From CAYUYV01 sp964474635 (GTDB taxonomy: Bacteria > Pseudomonadota > Alphaproteobacteria > JAJFIK01): 64,000 nt of DNA. Both the position numbers and the translations under genes were made by a program. The stretch lies in the NCBI GenBank assembly GCA_964474635.1, contig CAYYTT010000003.1, forward strand, positions 1 through 64,000, given 5' to 3'. The notes beneath the pieces are model-generated. The model made no database searches and was not told the origin of the DNA. It was given only the letters and a program-made list of their open reading frames with translations. Positions 16,618-24,852 of the stretch are shown here, one piece after another. Position 1 is the first letter of the stretch; each line of letters begins with the position of its first letter.

Positions 16618-17130
16618 TCAAAAGCCGGAAGCGCGCCCGGCGAGATGCTCAAGCGCGAGCAGGGCGATCATCTGGTCGTTCACCGTGACGAGCCCGGACA
16701 GATATTCCACACCCGTCAGACCGCAGGCTTCCGGCACGGGCTGGAACTGCTGCGTGTCGACCTGGAGAATGTCCGACACCCGGTCCACGAGGAGACCGAC
16801 GAGGCGCGGACCGATCTGGACAATGATGACCACATGGGTGGGCGTCGCGTCCGTCAGGCCGTGGCCGAACTTGCAACGCAGATCAATGATCGGCACCACG
16901 ACACCGCGCAGGTTCAGCACCCCACGGACGAATTCAGGCTGGTTCGGCAGCTTCGTGACGGCGGTCCACCCCTTGATCTCACGCACCGCAATGATGTCCA
17001 CGCAGTAATATTCGTCATCAATGGCAAAGCTGACGAATTGGGCAGACGTCGACGCCCCGGTCCCCGGCGTCGGCGCAGCGGCGACGGCTGCGTCTTGTGT
17101 GTCCTTGAGGGCGGTGTTCACGGCGCTCAT
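16618..17130 (-). CDS. cheW: Chemotaxis coupling protein CheW
   Basis: 170 residues forming a single CheW-type double beta-barrel domain (about 30-165), with FAIDDEYYCVDIIAVREIKG, VRGVLNLRGVVVPIIDLR and VGLLVDRVSDIL. The first 25 residues are Ala/Thr rich and disordered. CheW links receptor hairpins to the CheA P5 domain. Its start overlaps the cheA stop by 4 bp. About 150 bp separate it from the receptor gene downstream; I see no clear promoter or terminator there. Confidence 0.96.
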   Translation of the reverse strand: MSAVNTALKDTQDAAVAAAPTPGTGASTSAQFVSFAIDDEYYCVDIIAVREIKGWTAVTKLPNQPEFVRGVLNLRGVVVPIIDLRCKFGHGLTDATPTHVVIIVQIGPRLVGLLVDRVSDILQVDTQQFQPVPEACGLTGVEYLSGLVTVNDQMIALLALEHLAGRASGF

Positions 17131-19280
17131 GCGGCCACCTCGCGATGTTCTGTTGTTGGGTCACAAAAAAGGCCCGCCCCGGGGCCAAGGGGATCGTCCT
17201 CCACGGGAGGAAGTCCAAGATTTCCCTGGAGCGTCGTGGCGGTGCTGACGCTGTCGACATCAATGATCAGAGCAACGCGCCCATCACCGAGGATCGTGGC
17301 ACCGGAAATCCCGGGTATGCTGTGGTAGTTTTCCTCAAGGCTCTTGATGACGACCTGCTGCTGGCCGATCAGATCATCGACCACGAGGCCGACTTTGCGC
17401 CCAGAGTCCATCTCTACCAAGACGACCAGGGCATCCGCCGCGCTTGCGCGGCATGTGGCGATGCCCAACCGGTCGGCAAGATTGACGAGCGGAATGAAGG
17501 CCCCGCGGATCGACAGAACTTCCGAACCGCCGGTCAACATCCGCAGGTCCTGCTTTTGGGGGCGGACACATTCAAGAATGCCCGTCAGTGGCAGGATGAA
17601 GCGCTCTCCCGCCAGGCTGATGACCATGCCGTCGAGGACGGCCAGGGTCAAAGGCAGGGTCAGGATGAATTTGGTTCCCTTGCCCGGGGCTGACTCGGTG
17701 GTGATCCGGCCCCCCAGGCTCTGGATGTTCCGGCGCACGACATCCATGCCGACCCCGCGTCCGGAAATTTCACTGACCGATTGCGCCGTCGAAAAGCCGG
17801 GCGAGAAAATCAGTTGGTCGACCTCGGGCGCACTGAGGGATTGGGCGACATCTTCGCTGATGATGCGCCGCTCCACGGCCTTCGCACGCACCCGCTCGCG
17901 GTTGATGCCGCGGCCGTCATCGCTGATACAGATCAGGATCCGGCCGCCCCGATGCGCCGCCGTCAACTCGATGGTCCCGGTCTCATCCTTGCCCTTGGCC
18001 TGGCGGTCTTCAGGGCTTTCAAGGCCATGGTCGAGGGCATTGCGGATCATGTGGGTCAGCGGATCGCTTAGTTCCTCGATCACCGTCTTGTCGACTTCGG
18101 TCTCCTCGCCACTCGTCACAAGGCGAACCTTTTTGCCAAGCTGGTCTGCGAGATCGCGAACGACCCGGGGCATGCGGGAGAACACCGATTTCACAGGCTG
18201 CATGCGGATCGCCATGACGCTTTCCTGCAACTCGCGGGTGCGCAAGGTAAGATCCTCAAGGCCGCGCAGCTGCGACAGCTCATGGCTCGCGGTCTTGTCA
18301 CGGATGTTCTGCAACACCATGGACTGGGCAATGACCAATTCGCCCACCATGTTCACGAGCCGGTCGACACGTTGCAGATCGACCCGGATCGAGGACGTCC
18401 GTGGGCGCGCCGGCGCCGCGTCGTCCGTTGTCGCCGGGCGCATGCCCGCACCCGGAGCAGCGCCTTCCATCGCGGGCGGGGCCGACGACGCCTCGAACAG
18501 GCCCGCGCCGTCCATCCCGGCATCCGCGCCGTCATTTGCGCTCGCGCCCGCGCTCTCCGACGCGACGTCGATCTCAAGATCGCAGACATCCGTGACGAAT
18601 TCGAAGACGGCCCGGACATCGTCCAAGGGCGCGTCCGTTGTCAGATCGATCGTCCAGGAAAATGCGCAGGCGCTCCCATCGAAGTCAGCCAAGGCGGGCA
18701 GATCACCGACGAGCACTTCAAGCTTCAGATCGCCGAGGGTGGCGAGTTCCGCGATGATCAGCAGGGGATCGTTACCGCTTGCGAGAAACCCATCCCGGGG
18801 TGTGAAGCGGATCGTGCACGATCCGGCGGCCCCTGCCCCGGTCCCCTCGCCCGTGTCTTGCCCACAAGAGCGGATCCCGACGAACTCGTCCAAGCGTTGG
18901 CGCAGGCTTTCTTCGGCCTCCGAAACGTTTTCCGTACCGGTCTGTGCCGCCGCCACCAAATCCAGCAGGATATCGGCCGAGCGGATCAGAACATCGATCA
19001 GGTCCGGCGTCAGGCGCAGTTCCGCGCTGCGCACCCGTTCAAGCACGGCCTCGAAACTGTGGGAGAAGGCCACGAGCCGTGTGAACCGGAAGGCTCCCGC
19101 ACCGGCCTTGATGGAGTGAACGGCACGAAAAATCGTGTTCAGTTTTTCCCGGTCGGGATCATCGGGGACCAGCGTGGCCGATTGCTCGACCAATACATCA
19201 AGAAGCTCCGCACACTCATCGAAATAGGTCTGCTGGAGGTGCTGGAATGGGTCCTGACTGTCGGGGGAATTCATGGGCAC
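17127..19280 (-). CDS. cheA: Chemotaxis histidine kinase CheA
   Basis: 717 residues. The Hpt (P1) domain has phosphoacceptor H55 in AVHSIKAGAG. A P2-like region follows (about 150-235), then a linker, the P3 dimerisation helices (VDRLVNMVGELVIAQSMV), the HATPase P4 domain with N box HMIRNALDHGLE and G boxes DDGRGI and GRGVGMDVV, and the C-terminal CheW-like P5 domain (MVISLAGERFILPL through KSLEENYHSIPGISGATILGDG). All kinase motifs look intact. It phosphorylates CheY (upstream) and CheB. Confidence 0.97.
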   Translation of the reverse strand: MPMNSPDSQDPFQHLQQTYFDECAELLDVLVEQSATLVPDDPDREKLNTIFRAVHSIKAGAGAFRFTRLVAFSHSFEAVLERVRSAELRLTPDLIDVLIRSADILLDLVAAAQTGTENVSEAEESLRQRLDEFVGIRSCGQDTGEGTGAGAAGSCTIRFTPRDGFLASGNDPLLIIAELATLGDLKLEVLVGDLPALADFDGSACAFSWTIDLTTDAPLDDVRAVFEFVTDVCDLEIDVASESAGASANDGADAGMDGAGLFEASSAPPAMEGAAPGAGMRPATTDDAAPARPRTSSIRVDLQRVDRLVNMVGELVIAQSMVLQNIRDKTASHELSQLRGLEDLTLRTRELQESVMAIRMQPVKSVFSRMPRVVRDLADQLGKKVRLVTSGEETEVDKTVIEELSDPLTHMIRNALDHGLESPEDRQAKGKDETGTIELTAAHRGGRILICISDDGRGINRERVRAKAVERRIISEDVAQSLSAPEVDQLIFSPGFSTAQSVSEISGRGVGMDVVRRNIQSLGGRITTESAPGKGTKFILTLPLTLAVLDGMVISLAGERFILPLTGILECVRPQKQDLRMLTGGSEVLSIRGAFIPLVNLADRLGIATCRASAADALVVLVEMDSGRKVGLVVDDLIGQQQVVIKSLEENYHSIPGISGATILGDGRVALIIDVDSVSTATTLQGNLGLPPVEDDPLGPGAGLFCDPTTEHREVAA

Positions 19281-19283
19281 CCC

Positions 19284-19649
19284 TCAATGACAGACTTTGT
19301 TGACGACCTGAAGAAGTTTTTCCGGATCGAAAGGCTTCACGATCCATCCGGTCGCACCGGCCGAACGCCCCTCCTGACGTTTGGAATCCTCCGATTCCGT
19401 GGTCAGGATCAGAACTGGCATGCCCTTGAAGCGATCCTGCTCCCTCAGTTTGCGAATGAACGTAATGCCGTCCATGTTCGGCATGTTCACATCCGTGATG
19501 ACAAGGTCGAAAGCCGCGCTTTCACATTTTTCAAGGGCGTCGACCCCGTCCTGGGCCTCGATGACCTCAAACCCGGCACGCTTGAGCGTGAAGGTGACCA
19601 TGTCCCGCATCGTGCGAGAATCATCGACGGCAAGGATCTTGCGTGTCAT
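19284..19649 (-). CDS. cheY: Chemotaxis response regulator CheY
   Basis: 121 residues from the start I choose at 19649, a stand-alone receiver with DD at 9-10, phosphoacceptor D53 in ITDVNMPNMDG, the conserved Thr of LILTTES and the Lys of VKPFDP. The ATG at 19649 overlaps the stop of the STAS gene as ATGA, and GGGAAGC sits upstream. An ATG at 19664 lies inside the STAS gene and has no ribosome site. Phospho-CheY binds the flagellar switch. Confidence 0.95.
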   Translation of the reverse strand: MTRKILAVDDSRTMRDMVTFTLKRAGFEVIEAQDGVDALEKCESAAFDLVITDVNMPNMDGITFIRKLREQDRFKGMPVLILTTESEDSKRQEGRSAGATGWIVKPFDPEKLLQVVNKVCH

Positions 19650-20014
19650 GGAGTCGCTTCCCATACAGAAAGATTATGTTCAAGACCCACACGGATCAGG
19701 GATTCCCGAAGCACCGTGGAGGGGGCTTCGAGGCGAAAAGGCTGGCCGAGTGCCGCCACATGGGCCGCCAGCACGCACAGCAATTGGAGACCGGGGGTCC
19801 CGACGCGGGCCACATCTTCGCCCTGGACGATGCATGGACGCTGCGCCCAATCCCGGGTCTGAAGTTCGGCGGCGAGTTCCTGCACCGCGTGCATGTCAAG
19901 GACGGCCGGAAGGCGCACCGTGGCGTCCGGTGCGGACTCATGGTCTTGTACAGGGGCGCTGGAGGCCGGATGACGGATCTCGTCAGGGGCGATCATGCTG
20001 TCCATCTCGTCCAA
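19646..20014 (-). CDS. STAS-domain protein of the che operon
   Basis: 122 residues. A poorly conserved N-terminal ~30 residues precede a STAS fold (VRLPAVLDMHAVQELAAEL, PCIVQGEDVARVGTPGLQLLCVLAAHVAAL, FRLEAPSTVLRESLIRVGL). In anti-sigma antagonists the loop before the second helix carries a phosphorylatable Ser; here it reads VGTPG, with Thr. STAS proteins of this form head che operons in many proteobacteria, but their role is unclear. First gene of the operon; ~280 bp of upstream sequence separate it from the divergent SYLF gene, and the promoter presumably lies there. Confidence 0.85.
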   Translation of the reverse strand: MDEMDSMIAPDEIRHPASSAPVQDHESAPDATVRLPAVLDMHAVQELAAELQTRDWAQRPCIVQGEDVARVGTPGLQLLCVLAAHVAALGQPFRLEAPSTVLRESLIRVGLEHNLSVWEATP

Positions 20015-20137
20015 AAAAACGCCTTACTCGGCGTGGTGCTGACGGAGGGACCGTATCGCTTTGCCTGTGAAAGTGCCGTTAATGGCAAACAACAGCGAGC
20101 GAGGCGTCAGGTTTCCCGTGCCGGAACTTTGCCCAGA

Positions 20138-20157
20138 CCAAGGCGTTATCGCCTTGG
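20138..20157. promoter_or_regulatory. Perfect hairpin in the STAS/SYLF divergent spacer
   Basis: CCAAGGCG-TTAT-CGCCTTGG, an 8-bp perfect stem with a four-base loop, lies between the two divergent genes. No T-run follows. It could be an operator or an mRNA 5' hairpin. The rest of 20015-20292 shows nothing I can name. Confidence 0.4.
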
Positions 20158-20292
20158 GACCACCGCGCGCATGACACGGTTCTGAAGTTCGTTACGCAGC
20201 GGTAAATCGGGCCGGGCCGCATGGGTTGGGCACGGCCTTCTGGAAGTACAATGACGCGGGGGGGACCTCGTGAGACACGGAGGGTTATTGTT

Positions 20293-20985
20293 ATGAGCCA
20301 TCAGACCACGTCGCGCCGGGCTATCCTGACCGGTGGTGCCACTGCCCTTGGTGCCGTGTGCCTTGCCCCCGGGCAGGCCCTCGCGGACCGCAAATTGGAA
20401 GCGCGCACCCTGATCCTGCGTGCCCAGGCGACCGTTGAGAATTTCCGCAACGACTCCAACATGCAGTGGGTCCGGGACAATGTCAGCTATGCCAAGGCCG
20501 CAATGATCGTGCCGCAAAGCGTGAAGGGCGGCTTCATCATTGGCGGGTCCGGGGGCACCGGGGTCCTCTTGAAGCGCCGCGACCGGGACTGGTCGAACCC
20601 GGCCTTTTATACCATCGGTTCCGTGACGATCGGCTTCCAGATCGGCGGCGAGGTCTCCGAAATCCTGCTTCTTGTGATGACTGACCGGGGTGTTGAACGC
20701 CTGATGACCTCGTCCTTCAAACTCGGCGCGGATCTCAGTGTCGCCGCCGGCCCGGTAGGAGCGGGCGCCAAGGCGCAAACGGTCGATGTGCTGGCCTTCG
20801 CCCGGTCAAAAGGCCTTTACGGCGGCATCAATCTGGAAGGCGCCGTCATCAAGATCCGGAATGATTATAATGCGGACTATTACGGCCGCTCCGGCATCCG
20901 CCCGCGCGACATTCTCATCGGTAATGAGGTGAGCGCTCCGGACGCGGTGGAATTGCGCCAGGCCGTGCTTGACCTGCAACGCTAA
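20293..20985 (+). CDS. Exported SYLF (Ysc84-like) lipid-binding domain protein
   Basis: 230 residues from ATG 20293, which follows GGAGGG at good spacing. The N-terminus TSRRAILTGGATALG with APGQALA-D is a signal peptide of Tat-like type (SRR followed by hydrophobic residues). The mature protein is one SYLF domain: a helical AQATVENF region, then KAAMIVPQSVKGGFIIGGSGGTGVLLKR, FYTIGSVTIGFQIGGEVSEI and the late KGLYGGINLEGAVI, all family hallmarks. SYLF domains bind phosphoinositides or other lipids in eukaryotes; bacterial members are periplasmic with unknown function. It is a single gene without an evident operon. Confidence 0.92.
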   Translation: MSHQTTSRRAILTGGATALGAVCLAPGQALADRKLEARTLILRAQATVENFRNDSNMQWVRDNVSYAKAAMIVPQSVKGGFIIGGSGGTGVLLKRRDRDWSNPAFYTIGSVTIGFQIGGEVSEILLLVMTDRGVERLMTSSFKLGADLSVAAGPVGAGAKAQTVDVLAFARSKGLYGGINLEGAVIKIRNDYNADYYGRSGIRPRDILIGNEVSAPDAVELRQAVLDLQR

Positions 20986-21001
20986 CGCGAGCCCCCTCGC
21001 A

Positions 21002-21029
21002 GGGCCGGTCGCCATCTCCTGACCGGCCC
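21002..21029. terminator. Hairpin after the SYLF gene
   Basis: GGGCCGGTC (21002-21010) and GACCGGCCC (21021-21029) form a perfect 9-bp stem with a ten-base loop just past the SYLF stop. No clear T-run follows, so it may be a weak or Rho-assisted terminator. Confidence 0.5.
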
Positions 21030-21050
21030 CGCAGGGCACACGAGCCAGCC

Positions 21051-21404
21051 ATGGCCGACTTCAAATCCAGTGCCCATGATGCGGCCTATTGGGATGCACG
21101 CGGTCTTGCTGAAACCCGCGGCTGGCATATTGATGATATGGTGACCGCGGATACTGGCTCCATATACTTTACGGCGATATGGCCCCACTCCATGGGGGAT
21201 GACGCTCCGCTGGTCTTGCGTGTCCGGATCAGCGACCACAAACCGGCCGGCTGGCAAATGCGGGCCCGATACGCGTTCGTGACCTGCCATTGCAGGCGCC
21301 GGACGAAGCGCGATCTGGACCGGCTGGCGCACCGCCTGGACGCCCTTGCACAAGGGAACCGCCGTGTGGGCCGTCCCAGTCGCCCAAGACCGCCGCCGCC
21401 CTGA
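21051..21404 (+). CDS. Hypothetical protein, 117 residues
   Basis: I do not recognise this family. The first ~80 residues look structured (AYWDARGLAETRGWHIDDM, DTGSIYFTAIWPHSM, LVLRVRISDHKP), suggesting a small alpha/beta domain. The tail is basic, with HCRRRTKRDLDRLAHRLDAL and a Pro/Arg-rich end. No signal peptide or membrane helix is visible. Coding character is supported by third-position G+C like its neighbours and by its fit between two well-supported genes. It ends just before a tandem repeat that separates it from the convergent acetyltransferase. Confidence 0.6.
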   Translation: MADFKSSAHDAAYWDARGLAETRGWHIDDMVTADTGSIYFTAIWPHSMGDDAPLVLRVRISDHKPAGWQMRARYAFVTCHCRRRTKRDLDRLAHRLDALAQGNRRVGRPSRPRPPPP

Positions 21405-21409
21405 TCCGC

Positions 21410-21545
21410 ATTGGCCTGACCCACATTGGCCTGACCCGCCTACCCCCGAACCGCATACCAAGGCACTGGGCAGACCAAGACACTGGGCAGACCAAGACAC
21501 TGGGCAGACCAAGACACTGGGCATGCCAGGGAACGGGGCATGCCG
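21410..21545. repeat. Tandem repeats (15-bp and 17-bp) between convergent genes
   Basis: Two 15-bp ATTGGCCTGACCC-type copies at about 21410-21438 are followed by GCACTGGGCAGACCAAG (21463-21479), two ACACTGGGCAGACCAAG copies (21480-21513) and a partial fourth to 21527, then two GGGCATGCC copies. Copies are perfect or nearly so. There are no spacers, so this is not CRISPR. Confidence 0.9.
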
Positions 21546-21562
21546 GGTGTAAGGCATACCGA

Positions 21563-22102
21563 TCAGGCGAGGTCGAGTTCCATGGCCATCATGCGGGAGG
21601 CCATGGCCTCGTCATAGGACCTGTACAGATCGATCCGGCGAAAGCCAAGCCGGTCATAAAGCGCGATCGCCTCGGTCTGGCGATGGCCGGTTTCCAGGAG
21701 AAGCCGGCTGTAGCCAAGCCCCGCCGTTTCGTCCCGAAGCTGCGTGCACAGGCGTGCGGCAAGACCATGCCCCCGGGCAAAATCGGCCACGAACAGGCGC
21801 TTCATCTCCGCGCATTCCGGCGTGAAGCGCTGTGCCATCGTGCAGCCCGCAGGCCGGCCGTCGAGGCGCGCCAGCAGGAGACATCCCTCCGGCGGCCGAT
21901 GCATATCCGCCAGATCACGGATCATGGTATCCACCGTCGCCGGCGCATAATGTCCGTCCACGAGCCATAGCTCGTCGGCGTAGCGCATGCGCACCCACTC
22001 CATGAAGCCGCGCACCAGGTCCTGGACAGCCAGGAGATCTTCTCCACCGGACACGGGCACAATGCTCACCGCGTCGCTGGCCGCCTGCTCGCGCGTGGTC
22101 AT
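21563..22102 (-). CDS. GNAT-family N-acetyltransferase
   Basis: 179 residues with a complete GNAT domain: the acceptor-side strand CLLLARLDGRPAGCTMAQ, then MKRLFVADFARGHGLAARLCTQL carrying the acetyl-CoA pyrophosphate loop (R-G-H-G-L-A), and the late strand with EAIALYDRLGFRRID. The overall pattern is close to the small-molecule acetyltransferase group used in amino acid or polyamine acetylation, but the substrate is not predictable. Monocistronic, convergent with the hypothetical protein. Confidence 0.9.
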   Translation of the reverse strand: MTTREQAASDAVSIVPVSGGEDLLAVQDLVRGFMEWVRMRYADELWLVDGHYAPATVDTMIRDLADMHRPPEGCLLLARLDGRPAGCTMAQRFTPECAEMKRLFVADFARGHGLAARLCTQLRDETAGLGYSRLLLETGHRQTEAIALYDRLGFRRIDLYRSYDEAMASRMMAMELDLA

Positions 22103-22148
22103 GGCTCCTGGTCCCTTCCTTGTTTAAAGCAGCGGGCGAGATATCCGA

Positions 22149-22171
22149 TCAGTTAGCGGATCAGTTAGAGT
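22149..22171. repeat. Short direct repeat upstream of the acetyltransferase
   Basis: GATCAGTTAG occurs twice, 13 bp apart, in the ~100 bp between the acetyltransferase start and the stop of the transporter gene. It may be a regulator site or a degenerate relic of the tandem-repeat family. Confidence 0.5.
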
Positions 22172-22204
22172 TCAGCATGCCGCTGCGATAGTCGCCTGCG
22201 CGCC

Positions 22205-23485
22205 CTAGCCGAACAGATCAATCCCCAGAGCTCGGGCAAGCGAACGCGCACCCAGCATGATCGTAATCGCGATCACCACGGCGCCAACCCCATTGGCTAT
22301 GGGGCCATTGGTGTGGATACCGAGGATCCGCCGCTGGTTCATGGCCCAAAGCAACAACATGGCAACCACCGGCAACATGAACCCATTGGCGATCTGGGCC
22401 GTCACGATGACCCGCACCACATTGATGTCAAGACTGGCCACGATAAGACCCACGGCCAGGACCAGCAGCATCACCGCGCGAAACCGCAATGCGCGGGACA
22501 GGGGAAGGTGTTTGTCGGGCACGATCTCCTGGACCAGGTAGGCGGTTGCGAGCGGCGCGGCCACGGCGGAAGTCAGCGCCGCCGCGAACAGGCCTACACC
22601 GATGATCGTCTTTGCCCAGGTGCCGTACACGGGCTCCAGGCTGCGGGCGAAATCGGCCGGGCCGGTGACCCGGCTGCCCCCCTCACCGCCCACCGCTTCG
22701 GCCAAACCGGCGGCGGCCATCACCATGATGGCCGCGGAAATGAGACCGCCCACCGCTATGGTGACCGCCGTATCCAGGGCCACATGGCGCAAGGCCCCGG
22801 GCGACGGCACGGGCCAGTGGTCCCGGGCGGCGGCGGCATGGAGAAACAGATTGTAGGGCACGATCGTGGTGCCGATCAGTGCAATGATCAGCGGAAGCGC
22901 CCCCTCGGGCACCCGGGGACGCAGGCCCGAGACGATGCCCGGCCAGTCCGGCCCGACAAGGGCAAGCCCGGCCAGAAAGGCGAGGATCATCGCACCCACA
23001 AGGGCGGCAAGGACCCATGTGATGAAACGTACACCGCCCGTCAGCATCAAAAACCCCGCGGCGAGACCCGTCACAGCAATCCCCGCGATGCGATCAAGCC
23101 CGAAAAGAAGCGAAAGGCCTACCGCACTGCCCGTGATGTTGCCGGCCTCATAGGCCATGGCGCCGATGCCCACGGCGATGACCATGAGGGCGGAAATGGC
23201 AAGGCGCATCACGGGCCCCGGCATCTGCCCGGCCAATGTTTCGCCCAGGCCCGCGCGGGCCAGAATGCCGAGGCGTCCGGCCATGGTTTGCAGGACAACG
23301 GCGGCCACGGTGGCAAAAATCAGGGCCCAAGTCAGGGCGTAGCCGAAATCGGCGCCCGCCACCGTGCAGGTCGTCACCGTTCCGGGCCCGACAAAGGCGG
23401 CCGTCACCAGCACACCGGGCCCGGGACGCCAGGCGCGCGAGCCAGGCGCGCCGCGCATGTCCTCTTGCTGGGTGATCTCGCTCAT
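22205..23485 (-). CDS. NRAMP-family metal ion transporter, atypical metal-site motifs
   Basis: 426 residues with about eleven membrane helices in the NRAMP (LeuT-fold) order. The first helix reads AAFVGPGTVTT where classical NRAMPs have DPGN, and the sixth reads TTIVPYNLFLH where they have MPHN. The Asp/Asn and Met metal ligands are therefore replaced, placing this in a divergent subgroup whose ion is uncertain. The fold assignment is strong from LFLHAAAARDH, GVGLFAAALTSAVAAPLATAYL and RFRAVMLLVLAVGLI. It is monocistronic, and a dyad about 75 bp upstream could be an operator. Confidence 0.88.
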   Translation of the reverse strand: MSEITQQEDMRGAPGSRAWRPGPGVLVTAAFVGPGTVTTCTVAGADFGYALTWALIFATVAAVVLQTMAGRLGILARAGLGETLAGQMPGPVMRLAISALMVIAVGIGAMAYEAGNITGSAVGLSLLFGLDRIAGIAVTGLAAGFLMLTGGVRFITWVLAALVGAMILAFLAGLALVGPDWPGIVSGLRPRVPEGALPLIIALIGTTIVPYNLFLHAAAARDHWPVPSPGALRHVALDTAVTIAVGGLISAAIMVMAAAGLAEAVGGEGGSRVTGPADFARSLEPVYGTWAKTIIGVGLFAAALTSAVAAPLATAYLVQEIVPDKHLPLSRALRFRAVMLLVLAVGLIVASLDINVVRVIVTAQIANGFMLPVVAMLLLWAMNQRRILGIHTNGPIANGVGAVVIAITIMLGARSLARALGIDLFG

Positions 23486-23560
23486 GTCGTGCCACTCCCC
23501 GGCCGCTGCCCGGCACTTGAGGGAAGGCGAACGGTCGCGATGCCTGATGATGGATGGTCT

Positions 23561-23572
23561 TAAAGTGCTTTA
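23561..23572. promoter_or_regulatory. Possible operator upstream of the NRAMP gene
   Basis: TAAAG-TG-CTTTA is a 5-bp perfect dyad in the A+T-richer part of the spacer between the transporter start (23485) and the cytochrome gene end (23681). Metal-responsive operators often look like this; the regulator is not identified. Confidence 0.3.
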
Positions 23573-23680
23573 TAAGCCCATTTCGCGCCGGAACGAACAG
23601 TATTCGCCGTCGCTGCGCCAGGGATTACCCGCGCGGCGTTGAATTTGTCACCATGGAGAGCAAAAAGGCGGGGCCGTCCC

Positions 23681-24376
23681 CTAGAGTTCAACCTCTCCGA
23701 CGGAGGGTTTTTCTTGTGTTTTCGTCAGGTATTGAACCAGATCGTCAATTTCATCCTCGGACGTGAATTGGAAGGACATCTGCCGCATGCCCTTGGCGCG
23801 GGTCGAGGCCTTGGGTCCCCCGCGCCAGCCCTTTTGGTAGGCCTCGATCTGCCGACGCACATAGTCCGCGTCCAACAGCGCCAGATTGGGGATGTAGAGA
23901 ACGTCCGATCCTTGGGCAACCTGACCATGGCACGCGGCGCAATTTGCGGCATAAAAGGCCGCGCCCCGCATGTCCGGTTCTTCGGTCCGGTCGGCCTGGG
24001 CCACTTCCGGCGTTGGCGGTCCCAAAGACGCGTAATAGGCGGCAAGGCGGACAATCGCGGCATTATCGAGCAGGCCAGCCGAAGCCGCCATGGTCTGGCC
24101 GGCAGTGTCCTGCGGGTGCGTGCCACGGCGCCCTTGCGCAAAATGCGCCAGTTGTTCGGCCAGATAGCGTTGTCCCTGCCCCGCCAGCCGCGGCGCCTGC
24201 AAATCAGGATTGCCCATGCCATCCGCGCCGTGGCATGAGGCGCACAGGCCTATGGTGTCATCCCAAGTGGCGGCTTCGTCCACCGTTTGCGCCCTGGATG
24301 ACGACGCCGCGGCGAGCGCGATGAGCGCGAGCATGGCGCCCAGCGCGGGACGTGCCCCTTTTGCCCTATTGGTCAT
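23681..24376 (-). CDS. Periplasmic diheme cytochrome c (c4-type)
   Basis: 231 residues from ATG 24376, which overlaps the stop of the upstream monoheme cytochrome gene as ATGA. A signal peptide (GAMLALIALAAASSSRAQ) precedes two similar halves, each with one haem site: CASCH (about residue 45) and CAACH (about 148). Axial Met candidates are present in both halves. The length and twin-domain layout match c4-type electron carriers, not the longer MauG peroxidase-like diheme enzymes. Last gene of the amine dehydrogenase operon, so it probably carries electrons onward to the terminal oxidase. Confidence 0.88.
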   Translation of the reverse strand: MTNRAKGARPALGAMLALIALAAASSSRAQTVDEAATWDDTIGLCASCHGADGMGNPDLQAPRLAGQGQRYLAEQLAHFAQGRRGTHPQDTAGQTMAASAGLLDNAAIVRLAAYYASLGPPTPEVAQADRTEEPDMRGAAFYAANCAACHGQVAQGSDVLYIPNLALLDADYVRRQIEAYQKGWRGGPKASTRAKGMRQMSFQFTSEDEIDDLVQYLTKTQEKPSVGEVEL

Positions 24377-24846
24377 GGCTCTGCTTCTCCTCCGCGGCGC
24401 TTTGAGGGGGCGGTCTCTTGTTGTTCTCGTCCGGCGGCACGGATCCGCGCGATCAGGGCCTCTCGCACCGGCGTCACTTGCGTCAGGGGATCCCGGCGCA
24501 GGATCGATAGCTCTTGCGCCGTGTACGGTACGAACCCGGTGGGCAGACCGTCCGGATCGAAGTGCGTGAGCATCCAATTCAAAACCCTGGCCAGCCGATC
24601 ATCCGGCAGGTCGGACAGCGCAACGCCCGGAACCTGCACGAGATAGGCCCGGCCGCCTTCGACACCCAGAAACGCCGCCATTTCGCCCCGCAATCGCGGC
24701 ACGCCGCGCTCGGGAAACCCTTCGCCGCCGGGCAAGTGGCACCCCTGGCAATTGAGCATGTAGTCGATCCGTACAGGATCCGCCTGACCCGTTGACACAT
24801 GGGCGATGACCGCAAGGACCGTCAAAAGGATCGATACGCGCCTCAC
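24373..24846 (-). CDS. Periplasmic monoheme cytochrome c linked to amine dehydrogenase
   Basis: 157 residues with a signal peptide (VSILLTVLAVIAHVSTGQA) and one haem site CQGCH near residue 33. NWMLTHF supplies a candidate axial Met near residue 92. The C-terminal ~25 residues are charged and probably disordered. A small monoheme cytochrome directly after the light-chain gene also occurs in the aromatic amine dehydrogenase (aau) clusters, as I recall. It is likely the direct or second electron acceptor. Six bases after the light-chain stop. Confidence 0.85.
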   Translation of the reverse strand: MRRVSILLTVLAVIAHVSTGQADPVRIDYMLNCQGCHLPGGEGFPERGVPRLRGEMAAFLGVEGGRAYLVQVPGVALSDLPDDRLARVLNWMLTHFDPDGLPTGFVPYTAQELSILRRDPLTQVTPVREALIARIRAAGREQQETAPSKRRGGEAEP

Positions 24847-24852
24847 AGTGCC

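Noticed and set aside
20146..20778. A 210-codon minus-strand frame opposite the SYLF gene
   Set aside because: SYLF domain on the plus strand is clear, with signal peptide and ribosome site.
21463..21527. CRISPR or attachment site
   Set aside because: Contiguous 17-bp copies, no spacers, no integrase or tRNA nearby.
23681..24376. Calling the diheme cytochrome MauG
   Set aside because: At 231 residues with two similar halves it matches c4-type carriers, and MauG enzymes are longer with a different layout.
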